Shown: one piece after another, positions 18,389 through 25,858 of the stretch
Numbering within the stretch: position 1 is the stretch's first letter
How the letters are laid out: every line of letters begins with the position of its first letter
Source of the DNA: an uncultured Lachnospiraceae bacterium
Lineage (GTDB): Bacteria; Bacillota; Clostridia; Lachnospirales; Lachnospiraceae
DNA length: 45,438 nucleotides
Reading direction: 5' to 3'
Assembly (NCBI GenBank): GCA_902781325.1
Contig: CACZJD010000009.1
Location: forward strand, 1 to 45,438
Position numbers and translations under genes: made by a program
Notes under the pieces: generated by a model
Databases searched by the model: none
What the model was told of the DNA's origin: nothing
What the model saw: only the letters and a program-made list of their open reading frames with translations

Positions 18389-18586
18389 TTACTTGATGAA
18401 GCCGAGTTTTCTGGCCTGCTCGGTATACTTGGGAAGATCCTCCAGTGAGACTTTCACATTGTGCTTTCTGGCGAAATGCATGAACTCCATGATCGTGATC
18501 TTGCCGTCCGCCACGATATCGGCCACTTCCTTCTGAAGTTTCTCGTCTGTTTCATACTGCTTTACAAGTTCATCTACTGTCGCCAT
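18389..18586 (-). CDS. Small protein, distantly Nif11-like
   Basis: A 65-residue acidic helical protein with a very strong ribosome binding site (AAAGGAGGAGAATT before the ATG). The pattern DELVKQYETDEKLQKEVADI then EFMHFARKHNVKVSLEDL is reminiscent of the Nif11 leader-like fold (helix, DxxLQ, then 'AKxxGxxxSxED'). Unlike Nif11-type natural-product precursors it has no double-Gly leader end and no modification enzymes nearby, and it ends KLGFIK. I take it as a real small gene of unknown function. It lies just upstream of the cupin-like fragment and divergent from the surface protein gene. Confidence 0.65.
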   Translation of the reverse strand: MATVDELVKQYETDEKLQKEVADIVADGKITIMEFMHFARKHNVKVSLEDLPKYTEQARKLGFIK

Positions 18587-18696
18587 AATTCTCCTCCTTT
18601 AGATTTATGGGTTTTCTCCATTTTATCAAATCTGCACGGCTGATTGAAAAAAAAATACGACCTTCCCTTTTTTTCCTGCTTTGAAGCATGTTCGCG

Positions 18697-18757
18697 TTGC
18701 AATACAGGTCAAATGACCTATACTATAAACATAATAAAGGAGGCGGACGCCTCCTTT
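18697..18757 (+). promoter_or_regulatory. Promoter with operator-like palindrome and leader hairpin of the surface protein gene
   Basis: A -35 candidate TTGCAA (18697-18702) and a -10 TATACT (18719-18724) are 16 nt apart. The spacer carries the palindrome AGGTCA-AA-TGACCT (18706-18719). Downstream, AAAGGAGGC pairs with GCCTCCTTT around a 4-nt loop (18736-18757) and is followed by more T, a terminator-like hairpin placed before the true ribosome binding site AAGGAGG. Confidence 0.45.
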
Positions 18758-18781
18758 TTGGCAACAGACAAGGAGGATTCA

Positions 18782-20872
18782 ATGAAAAAAACTCTGCTTA
18801 GAAAACTGCTGATCGCGGTCCTGTCTTCAATTCCGGTTGCAGCGGCTGTTAGTATAACTGCTGCCGCGGCAGAAACAACTTATGCCTCTCAGGAAGAGAG
18901 TCTCTCTGAAATTGAGGAAGAGACTGCACCTCCTGAGGAGACTGCACCGCCGGAGGAGACTGCCCTGCCGGAAGAAACTGCCCTGCAGGAAGAAACTGCC
19001 CTGCCCGCAAATGAGGAAGCGTCTGCATCTCCGGAAACAGCGGATCTTCCCGGAAACGAAGAAGAAATCTCCGTGCCCGTTGAATCAGAAGTTCCGGGAA
19101 CAGACGAAAGTCAGGAAGAAGCCGACACTGAGGATAAGGGGCAGAATGATACTGATATACAGCCCGACTCCGAATCAGAGGCATTATCCGACACCAAAGC
19201 CCAGGCGCAGACCGGATCCGAACCCGAGGTCACCGGCGAAGAGGCGCTGCTTGCAAGCGCGGACACTGCAGAAAATGCCCCCGCTGAAGGCGGACAGAAA
19301 GAATCCTTCTTTGACCGCATCCACTTCATAAGTCTCGATGATAACTTTGCCGCTTCCGACTCGATCCTGGTCGAAAGCAACGGTCACTTTGGCCTTGTCG
19401 ACGCTTCGCATCCCTCTTCAGACCCCGACCCCAGTATAAGCGGGTATACAGTAGATGTAGATAATGTGATCACTTACCTTCAGGTGGCCGGCGTCATGCA
19501 TCTTGACTTTATTTTGGGGACACACAGTCACTCCGACCACATCGGCGGAATGAAATTCATTGCCTCTGCGCTTAATAAAGAGGGGAACTACTGGGTCGAT
19601 TCCAATACGGTCTATTACTACAAGAATTATCACTATAACCAGTTAGAAGAAGGTGAATGGGGGTGGCAGAATACGAGAATGTTCCGCCAGTCAATTGAAG
19701 CAATGGCTGCAAGAGGAGCCATCATGGTGGAGACCAGTGCCCACAACGCAGAGGCGCTGCAGAAAGCAAACGCGGAGTTTGTTAAAGGAGACAACGGACC
19801 GGTTACCGACAGCATTGAGTTTTCGCTCGGTGATTTTGTGATATCGCTGTTTAATCTCTATCACAATTCTTCCGACAACGAGAATCTCAACAGCATTATC
19901 ACTGCTGTCAGAAAAGATGAGCGCACGACGCTTCTGATGGGCGACCTGGAAATGGAAGGCGGATATGAGCGCAAGATCGCGAATACGGTTGCGTCAAAAT
20001 ATCAAAACGCGGATGTCATCAAAGTCGCGCATCACGGCTATGACGAATGTACCAGCAGCGACATGCTTAATACACTTCAGCCGTCCTATATTGTGACCAC
20101 TTCAAACCGGACCCGCAATTTCTATGACGATGAGCCTCCCTACAACTATTATCTCTCCTATCACGGAATCACTGCCTACAGAGCGGCGGAAGCATTTAAG
20201 GCGCTGGTAGAGGAATTGACCGGGGACGGCATCCGTTTCTATACTTATGACCGCAGCGGCAGCCTGACAAGGGATCCTGTTGAATGGATCGGCCGCATGA
20301 CTCCGGGCTGGAAGAAATGGCATCGCGACGACGGAACATTCGACTATATTTTCGTTAATAATGACGGCAGCGTCGCGACAGGATGGAACCGGCTTACAAG
20401 AAACGGAAAAACGAGCTGGTATCTCTTCGGTCAGGACGGCCTGAATCTCAGAGGTTTTCAGACAATCGGACAGAATACTTATTATCTGAACGCCAAGGGA
20501 GAGATGCAGACCGGGTGGGTGCGCGACAACGGCACATGGTATTACATGAACGGCAGCGGCGCTATGCTCACCGGGTGGCAGAAAGTCAATGGCAGATGGT
20601 ATTACATGGACGCCGGAGGCGCCATGCTCATCGGATGGCAGAAAATCAACGGCACATGGTATTACATGGACGCCGGCGGCGCCATGCTCACCGGATGGCA
20701 GAAAATCAATGGTAAATGGTATTACCTGAGTGCCGGCGGTGCCATGCTCACCGGATGGCAGCGGATCAACAACAAATGGTACTATATGGATATCAGCGGC
20801 GCTATGCTCACCGGATGGCAGCAGATCGACGGCAAGTGGTACTACTTCTATGCCAGCGGTGCCTTGAAGTAA
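18782..20872 (+). CDS. Secreted metallo-beta-lactamase-fold protein with choline-binding repeats (Pce/CbpE-like)
   Basis: A 696-residue exported protein. A signal peptide spans ~1-30. Next is an acidic linker with six-residue repeats of the ETAPPE/ETALPE type (~40-70) continuing to ~170. A metallo-beta-lactamase domain begins at ~176, with HSHSDH at 248-253, Asp in MGDLE (~388) and KVAHHG (~415-418). About eight 20-residue GWxxxxGxWYYMxxxGAMLT repeats close the protein (~500-696). This domain order and the 'IHFI...SDSILVESNGHFGLVD' start match pneumococcal phosphorylcholine esterase Pce. The likely role is cleaving phosphocholine or a related ester at the cell surface while bound to choline-bearing wall polymer. 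The start at 18782 has AAGGAGG; an upstream in-frame extension crosses the promoter. The 3' end overlaps the PHP gene. Confidence 0.85.
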   Translation: MKKTLLRKLLIAVLSSIPVAAAVSITAAAAETTYASQEESLSEIEEETAPPEETAPPEETALPEETALQEETALPANEEASASPETADLPGNEEEISVPVESEVPGTDESQEEADTEDKGQNDTDIQPDSESEALSDTKAQAQTGSEPEVTGEEALLASADTAENAPAEGGQKESFFDRIHFISLDDNFAASDSILVESNGHFGLVDASHPSSDPDPSISGYTVDVDNVITYLQVAGVMHLDFILGTHSHSDHIGGMKFIASALNKEGNYWVDSNTVYYYKNYHYNQLEEGEWGWQNTRMFRQSIEAMAARGAIMVETSAHNAEALQKANAEFVKGDNGPVTDSIEFSLGDFVISLFNLYHNSSDNENLNSIITAVRKDERTTLLMGDLEMEGGYERKIANTVASKYQNADVIKVAHHGYDECTSSDMLNTLQPSYIVTTSNRTRNFYDDEPPYNYYLSYHGITAYRAAEAFKALVEELTGDGIRFYTYDRSGSLTRDPVEWIGRMTPGWKKWHRDDGTFDYIFVNNDGSVATGWNRLTRNGKTSWYLFGQDGLNLRGFQTIGQNTYYLNAKGEMQTGWVRDNGTWYYMNGSGAMLTGWQKVNGRWYYMDAGGAMLIGWQKINGTWYYMDAGGAMLTGWQKINGKWYYLSAGGAMLTGWQRINNKWYYMDISGAMLTGWQQIDGKWYYFYASGALK
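20521..20870 (+). repeat. 60-bp tandem coding repeats (choline-binding motifs)
   Basis: Roughly six near-identical 60-bp units encode the GWQKINGxWYYMDAGGAMLT motif; the middle copies differ at only a few bases. Such tracts change copy number by recombination or slippage. Confidence 0.85.
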
Positions 20873-21714
20873 TGCGGGACAGGAATCATTTTGTCAAAAG
20901 TATAATATGCTTTAAAACCGAGTTCCTTCATCTCACCCATTGTTTCACGGACATATGCGCCGAGATGCTCTTTCTTGTGGCTGTCGCTCCCGATGGTGAT
21001 CACTTCACCTCCGAGATCGCGATACAGCCGAAGGATATCCCTTGACGGCGTCAGATCCCGCAGACCATAGCGGTGGCTTGATGTATTGATCTCTATGCCT
21101 TTTCCGTCAGCGATAACCGTCTTAAGGATTTCCGCAACAACGGGACGGATTCTTTCGAAGGGGAAATATCCCTCTTTATCATAACGGGAAATCAGGTCCA
21201 GGTGACCGAGAACGCTGTAATTGTGATAGCGCCGCACCAGTTCCAGTATTTCCTCATAGTAACGAAGGTTATACTCTTCCTGAGTCCGTCCCTTTTGGAA
21301 GTCCTGTGTCCAGAACTCCTTATCTTCCACCTGATGTACAGACAGGATGATAAAGTCAAAGGGATAGGCGGAAAACAGTTTCTCATACTGCGGGATCGTA
21401 TGCGTCTGCATACCGAACTCCATTCCCATTTTGAGACTGATCCGGTCTTTATACTTTTCTTTGAGGCTGCCAAACTCAGCCGCGTACTCGGGATAATTCA
21501 CGTTCACAACAGGAATCCGCTCAGGTTCCCCCGGACCTCCGCGTCGGTATTCCACCCCTCTCGGGTCATCCCAATCCCTTTTTATGCCGTAATCCACATG
21601 ATCCGTAAAACAGATCTCAGACAATCCGAGTGCGATCGCGTCTTTAACAACTTCCTCCATCGGATATTCGGAATCATCACTGTATATCGTATGAACGTGA
21701 TAATCTGCCAGCAT
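20848..21714 (-). CDS. Histidinol-phosphatase-like PHP-domain phosphoesterase
   Basis: A 288-residue PHP-family metal-dependent phosphoesterase of the HisJ/HisK type. Metal ligands are visible in ADYHVHT near the N-terminus, CFTDHVDYG (~40), a GMEFGMQTH block, FIILSVHQVED (~120), VLGHLDLI (~170) and ITIGSDSHKKEHLG near the C-terminus. Members dephosphorylate histidinol phosphate or other small phosphates. There is no other his gene here, so the histidine role is not proven. The start at 21714 is supported by AGGAGG seven bases before; an upstream in-frame ATG at 21774 has none. Its last 25 nt overlap the convergent surface-protein gene. Confidence 0.85.
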   Translation of the reverse strand: MLADYHVHTIYSDDSEYPMEEVVKDAIALGLSEICFTDHVDYGIKRDWDDPRGVEYRRGGPGEPERIPVVNVNYPEYAAEFGSLKEKYKDRISLKMGMEFGMQTHTIPQYEKLFSAYPFDFIILSVHQVEDKEFWTQDFQKGRTQEEYNLRYYEEILELVRRYHNYSVLGHLDLISRYDKEGYFPFERIRPVVAEILKTVIADGKGIEINTSSHRYGLRDLTPSRDILRLYRDLGGEVITIGSDSHKKEHLGAYVRETMGEMKELGFKAYYTFDKMIPVPHYFKAPLA

Positions 21715-21802
21715 GGTGATGCCTCCTGTTCTCTCAGCTGCTGTTTTTGCCTTGCTTTTTGCTTTCCTGATCATTATTTTACCTTATATCGAAGTGTAAT
21801 TA

Positions 21803-21832
21803 CAGATGATTTCGGGACCCTGAAATCATCTG
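21803..21832. promoter_or_regulatory. Perfect 11-bp inverted repeat in divergent intergenic region
   Basis: CAGATGATTTC and GAAATCATCTG flank an 8-nt centre. It lies between the PHP gene and the amino acid ABC operon, close to where the minus-strand promoter should be. It has no T run on either side, so an operator or an RNA hairpin is more likely than a terminator. Confidence 0.4.
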
Positions 21833-21947
21833 CAGCCGCTTAATACAGGCTGTTCCGTGTCTTGTTTCTCTTTGTCAGCTATGATAAGATACAAAAAAAT
21901 GGCAGGATCAGTTTCTATGATCCCGCCGTGAAGGAGATCCTTTTTAA

Positions 21948-22640
21948 ATGTCGGAACGAATATGGAATATTCTTGTCGAAGGTTTCGTCAAGATCATGCT
22001 GGCGAGCATCAAGGTCACAATCCCGTTGACCGTGCTCGGCTTTTCATTTGCCATGATAATCGCTATGTTCATGGCTTTAGTGCAATATGCCAAGGTTCCG
22101 GTGCTCCGTCAGCTGTCAAGGCTTTATATCTGGATCTTCAGGGGCACTCCTCTTTTGGTGCAGCTGTTTCTCGCTTACTACGGATTTCCCAAGATCGGGA
22201 TCGTTTTGAATTCATTTGTGTGCGCTGTGATCGTGTTTTCTCTCAATGAGGGAGCTTACTGCGCGGAGACGATGCGCTCGGCTCTGGAAGCAGTGCCGGA
22301 AGGGCAGATGGAAGCCGGCTATTGTGTCGGAATGAATTATCTTCAGATCATGCGCCATGTCGTGATACCGCAGGCCTTGCGCACGGCGTTTCCTCCCCTC
22401 TCCAACTCTGTGATCGCAATGCTCAAGGATACATCCCTTGTGGCGGAGATCACCGTCGCGGACATGTTCATGGCAGCGCAGAAAATAGTAGGCCGTACCT
22501 ATGAGCCGCTCTGGCTCTACTGTGAAGTGGCACTGATCTATCTCTTCTTTTCAACGATCCTGACTTTCGCGCAGCGCTATTTTGAAAAGAGACTCAGCGC
22601 TTATAACAACAAGGAGACTGAAGTGCGCACACAGGAGTGA
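21948..22640 (+). CDS. Polar amino acid ABC transporter permease
   Basis: A 230-residue inner-membrane permease of the HisM/GlnP family with about five helices. The EAA loop is clear: GYCVGMNYLQIMRHVVIPQA followed by LRTAFPPLSNSVIAMLKDTSL, which docks onto the ATPase. The IFRGTPLLVQLFLAYYG block is characteristic of the polar amino acid uptake group. AAGGAG precedes the ATG. It is the first gene of a permease - ATPase - binding protein operon. Only one permease is present, so it probably works as a homodimer. Substrate class only (polar amino acid, cystine or similar). Confidence 0.93.
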   Translation: MSERIWNILVEGFVKIMLASIKVTIPLTVLGFSFAMIIAMFMALVQYAKVPVLRQLSRLYIWIFRGTPLLVQLFLAYYGFPKIGIVLNSFVCAVIVFSLNEGAYCAETMRSALEAVPEGQMEAGYCVGMNYLQIMRHVVIPQALRTAFPPLSNSVIAMLKDTSLVAEITVADMFMAAQKIVGRTYEPLWLYCEVALIYLFFSTILTFAQRYFEKRLSAYNNKETEVRTQE

Positions 22641-22648
22641 GGGAATCT

Positions 22649-23392
22649 ATGGAGATCAGAGAACTAAGGAAATCATTTGGAGCAAATACGGTGCTCAGAG
22701 GCATTGACCTTACCGTGGAAAAGGGCGATGTGATCGCGATCCTCGGTCCCAGCGGGAGCGGCAAGACCACTCTTCTGCGCTGCATCAATTTCCTGGAGAA
22801 ATCCGATTCCGGCACAATGATATTCGACGGTGAGACGTATGATCTCGGTCATATGAAAAGGGCGGATATCGCGGCGATCCGTAAAAAGACGGCATTTGTA
22901 TTCCAGAACTATAACCTCTTTGCAAATCTGACGGCGCTCGGCAATGTCACTCTCGGTCTCACATCGGCCAGAAAGATGGACAAAGAGAAGGCTCGCCGGA
23001 TCGGTATGGAAATGCTGGACAAGGTTGGCCTGTCGGACCGCGCGGACTACTACCCCATCCAGCTTTCCGGCGGACAGCAGCAGCGCGTCGCGATCGCGAG
23101 GGCGCTTGCAACAGACCCGGAGATCATCTATTTTGACGAGCCGACGTCGGCGCTTGATCCGGAACTGATCGGCGAGGTGCTGACCGTAATGCGGCAGCTG
23201 GCGGAAGACGGGATGACCATGCTTGTGGTCACACACGAACTCAGTTTCGCGGAGAATGTCTCCAGCCGCGTCATCTTCATGGAAAACGGCAGCATCGTGG
23301 AGCAGGGTCCGTCAAAGGATTTTTTCGCAAATCCCAGGGAGCAGCGAACAAGGGAATTCCTAAGGAATATCCGCACACAGCATGACGCGTAA
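22649..23392 (+). CDS. Polar amino acid ABC transporter ATP-binding protein
   Basis: A 247-residue ATPase energising the uptake system. Walker A is GPSGSGKTT, the Q-loop is VFQNYNLFANLT, the signature is LSGGQQQRV, Walker B is IIYFDEPTSALDPE and the switch His is in VVTHELSFA. It belongs to the GlnQ/HisP group. The ATG at 22649 is preferred: AGGAGTGAGGG lies upstream. A GTG at 22637 that overlaps the permease stop is an alternative start and would add four residues. Confidence 0.94.
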   Translation: MEIRELRKSFGANTVLRGIDLTVEKGDVIAILGPSGSGKTTLLRCINFLEKSDSGTMIFDGETYDLGHMKRADIAAIRKKTAFVFQNYNLFANLTALGNVTLGLTSARKMDKEKARRIGMEMLDKVGLSDRADYYPIQLSGGQQQRVAIARALATDPEIIYFDEPTSALDPELIGEVLTVMRQLAEDGMTMLVVTHELSFAENVSSRVIFMENGSIVEQGPSKDFFANPREQRTREFLRNIRTQHDA

Positions 23393-23420
23393 GCTGCTCT
23401 GCTATGGCAAAGAACCCGAG

Positions 23421-23426
23421 TATAAT
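23421..23426 (+). promoter_or_regulatory. Candidate -10 (TATAAT) before the binding-protein gene
   Basis: A consensus TATAAT lies 50 nt upstream of the binding-protein start, in the 84-nt gap after the ATPase gene. The -35 is weak. It would allow extra expression of the binding protein relative to the membrane parts. Confidence 0.35.
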
Positions 23427-23476
23427 TTACATAAAGGACACTATCTACAAGAAGTGACAAAGAAGGAGGATCACAC

Positions 23477-24352
23477 GTGAACAAAGGTGTAAAGAAATGG
23501 CTGAATCTTCTGCTCGCAGGCACGCTTGCGGCATCCGTGCTGGCAGGGTGCGGCGGATCCGGTTCCGGGTCTCCTGCGAAGGAGGAAAACGCAGAGCCGG
23601 CGGCAGAAAGCGCTGCAGGAGCAGAAGCTTCGGGCGATGATCTTTTGGCCAAAATAAAGAAAGAAGGAAAGATCGTGATCGCCATGGAAGGCAACTGGGC
23701 TCCATGGACCTATGAAGACGAGAACGGCAATCTCGTCGGATTTGAAGTAGAGGTCTCAGGCGCTGTAGCAGAAAAGCTCGGCGTCACACCGGAGTATGTG
23801 ACCGGCGAATGGGACGGACTCCTCGCAGGTGTGCAGGCGGGCCGCTACGATGTCATGGCGAACGGTGTCGGTTATACGGACGAACGGGCGCAGGCATACT
23901 ATTACAGCGATTTCTATGCGTTCAACAGGACAGTCCTGGTCGTGCGCGGCGACAATGAGGAGATCAAATCAATGGAGGATCTGGCAGGGAAGACCACCTG
24001 CAACTCCGCCAACAGCACCTATCAGCTGACCGCTGAGAAATACGGAGCCACTGTCAAAGACGTGGAGTCCCTCTCCGGAACGATCGACGAGCTGCTGGCA
24101 GGCCGTGTCGACGCGACCCTCAATGCGGAAGTGTCCATCAACGACTACATGAAAGAGCAGCCTGACGCCAATATCAAGATTGCCGCCTATGACCCCGAAG
24201 TCGAGCAGGTCGGCATGATCATGCCCTATGGAGATTCCTCCGAGTCTCTGCGCGCCGCGATCAACGATGCCCTGAAGGAACTCAAAGAAGACGGCACTCT
24301 TTCCGCGATCTCCGACAAGTATTTCGGAATGGATATCACAGAAAACAAATAA
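23477..24352 (+). CDS. Amino acid ABC transporter substrate-binding lipoprotein
   Basis: A 291-residue family-3 solute-binding protein. A lipoprotein signal ends in VLAGC, with Cys25 as the lipid anchor. A short Gly/Ser/Glu/Ala linker follows. The body starts at IKKEGKIVIAMEGNWAPWTY and includes GFEVEVSGAVAEKLG and GRYDVMANGVGYTDERAQAY, typical of polar amino acid binding proteins. It should capture substrate outside the membrane and deliver it to the permease encoded two genes upstream. AAGGAGG precedes the start. A strong terminator follows. Confidence 0.93.
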   Translation: MNKGVKKWLNLLLAGTLAASVLAGCGGSGSGSPAKEENAEPAAESAAGAEASGDDLLAKIKKEGKIVIAMEGNWAPWTYEDENGNLVGFEVEVSGAVAEKLGVTPEYVTGEWDGLLAGVQAGRYDVMANGVGYTDERAQAYYYSDFYAFNRTVLVVRGDNEEIKSMEDLAGKTTCNSANSTYQLTAEKYGATVKDVESLSGTIDELLAGRVDATLNAEVSINDYMKEQPDANIKIAAYDPEVEQVGMIMPYGDSSESLRAAINDALKELKEDGTLSAISDKYFGMDITENK

Positions 24353-24362
24353 GATTTCCGGC

Positions 24363-24400
24363 AAAAGAGGGTACTGCTCCGCGCAGTGCCCTCTTTTTTA
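24363..24400 (+). terminator. Terminator of the amino acid ABC operon
   Basis: AGAGGGTACTGC pairs with GCAGTGCCCTCT (one G-T pair), followed by six T. Confidence 0.85.
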
Positions 24401-24433
24401 GTGCATATCGACACCCCGACGGTCGTTTGTTCA

Positions 24434-24442
24434 TGTTATAAT
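24434..24442 (+). promoter_or_regulatory. Extended -10 promoter of the aspartate kinase gene
   Basis: TGT followed by a consensus TATAAT, 33 nt before the ATG at 24475. The leader is too short to hold a lysine riboswitch. Confidence 0.5.
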
Positions 24443-24474
24443 TGCATCGTATTCTACGCCATGGAGGGATCATC

Positions 24475-25800
24475 ATGAAGGAACGCATTGTTGTCGCCAA
24501 GTTCGGCGGCACTTCGGTTGCGAACGCCGGCCAGGTTCGCAAGATCAGTGATATTGTCCGGAGTGATCCGGCGAGAAGGTTCATCGTCGTGTCCGCGCCC
24601 GGAAAGAGGTTCAAAGATGATATAAAGGTGACAGATCTTCTCCTTGACCTGTACGGGAAGGCGAAAGCGGGCGAACCCTTTGCTGCGGAACTTCGGAAGA
24701 TCAAACTGCGGTTTCGGGAGATCATAGACGGACTGGGCATCAGTTTCCCCCTCGACGAGGAATTCGAGATCCTCGAACAGTCGCTCAGGACGGAACCGAT
24801 GCAGGATTACACTGCCAGCCGCGGCGAATACCTCACTGCCAAAATAGTGGCCAAATATCTTGGCTTCACCTTCGTTGATCCTGCATGGTGTGTCTGTTTT
24901 GACGAAGACGGACACCTGAACGGCCCGATGACATCCCGTACGATGTGTGCCTCTCTCCTGCCGCTGAACCGGGCTGTGATCGCAGGATTCTACGGCTCGG
25001 ATATGAACGGCGTGATCCATACCTTCGAGCGCGGCGGATCAGACATCACGGGAAGCCTTGCAGCCTGCGCGGTCGGCGCCGATCTTTACGAGAACTGGAC
25101 CGATGTCTCCGGACTGTACGCGGCAGATCCCCGCATTGTCGCAAATCCCGAAACAGTTTCTTACATGAGTTACCGGGAACTGCGGACGCTCTCCTACATG
25201 GGCGCCTCGGTGCTCCACTCAGACGCTGTCCTGTCGGCCTCAGAGCTTGAGATCCCGATCAACATCCGGAACACGGACCGCCCCGAAGACGCAGGCACCA
25301 TGATCGTACGGCACCTGCCTTCCGGCGTTGTCAAAAATCCTGTGACCGGTGTCTCCGGCCGCAAGGGAATGTCCGTGATCCAGATCGAAAAAGTCATGGT
25401 CAGCGACGGTTCAGGATTCAGCGCACTGATGCTCGATATTTTGAAAGAGCGGGCACTGCCCTTTGAATATTGCCTGACCGGCATCGATTCGATCACACTT
25501 GTGATCCGGAAAGATCTTTTGGATGACTGCAAGGAAGACCTCTTTGAAGAGATCCGTGATAAGCTCAATCCTGATTTTATCGGGCTTCGGGAGAATCAGT
25601 CGCTGATCGCTGTGACCGGCGAGAAGGCAACAGAGTCCAGCGACGCAAACGTCCGGGTTCTGGAGAAACTCACTTCAGAAGGAATCGAGATCAGCACCAT
25701 CAACCAGGGCGCCGGCAAACTCAACCTGCTGATCGGCGTGCCTGAAGAGCGCTACGAGGACGCGATCCGGGCAATTTATGATTTCAGACAGAATTTGTGA
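24475..25800 (+). CDS. Aspartate kinase
   Basis: A 441-residue monofunctional aspartokinase, which phosphorylates aspartate in the first step towards lysine, threonine, methionine and diaminopimelate. The N-terminal VAKFGGTSVANAGQV motif binds substrate; FERGGSDITGSLAA and the WTDVSGLYAADPRIV block are also typical. The C-terminal ~150 residues form two ACT domains, the second around LEKLTSEGIEISTINQGAGK, which usually bind the feedback inhibitor. The ATG at 24475 has GGAGGG upstream; an in-frame ATG at 24442 overlaps the -10. It is a monocistronic gene following the ABC operon. Confidence 0.93.
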   Translation: MKERIVVAKFGGTSVANAGQVRKISDIVRSDPARRFIVVSAPGKRFKDDIKVTDLLLDLYGKAKAGEPFAAELRKIKLRFREIIDGLGISFPLDEEFEILEQSLRTEPMQDYTASRGEYLTAKIVAKYLGFTFVDPAWCVCFDEDGHLNGPMTSRTMCASLLPLNRAVIAGFYGSDMNGVIHTFERGGSDITGSLAACAVGADLYENWTDVSGLYAADPRIVANPETVSYMSYRELRTLSYMGASVLHSDAVLSASELEIPINIRNTDRPEDAGTMIVRHLPSGVVKNPVTGVSGRKGMSVIQIEKVMVSDGSGFSALMLDILKERALPFEYCLTGIDSITLVIRKDLLDDCKEDLFEEIRDKLNPDFIGLRENQSLIAVTGEKATESSDANVRVLEKLTSEGIEISTINQGAGKLNLLIGVPEERYEDAIRAIYDFRQNL

Positions 25801-25810
25801 ACTTTGGAAA

Positions 25811-25850
25811 TTAAGTGCCTGTCACCGAATGGCGGCAGGCACTTTTCTTA
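25811..25850 (+). terminator. Terminator after aspartate kinase
   Basis: AAGTGCCTG at 25813-25821 pairs with CAGGCACTT at 25836-25844, followed by a short T-rich tail. Confidence 0.75.
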
Positions 25851-25858
25851 TGCTTCAT

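Noticed and set aside
18389-18586. Natural-product (RiPP) precursor
   Set aside because: No modification, cleavage or export genes nearby and no leader/core boundary in the peptide.
18644-18781. 46-residue N-terminal extension of the surface protein
   Set aside because: It would cross the promoter, palindrome and hairpin. The start at 18782 has AAGGAGG and opens a proper signal peptide.
20521-20870. 60-bp repeats as a CRISPR-like or mobile repeat array
   Set aside because: The repeats are in frame and encode the choline-binding motif; there are no spacers.
23643-23654. TTTTGGCCAAAA palindrome as a second operator
   Set aside because: It lies inside the binding-protein coding sequence and reads as ordinary codons (Leu-Leu-Ala-Lys).
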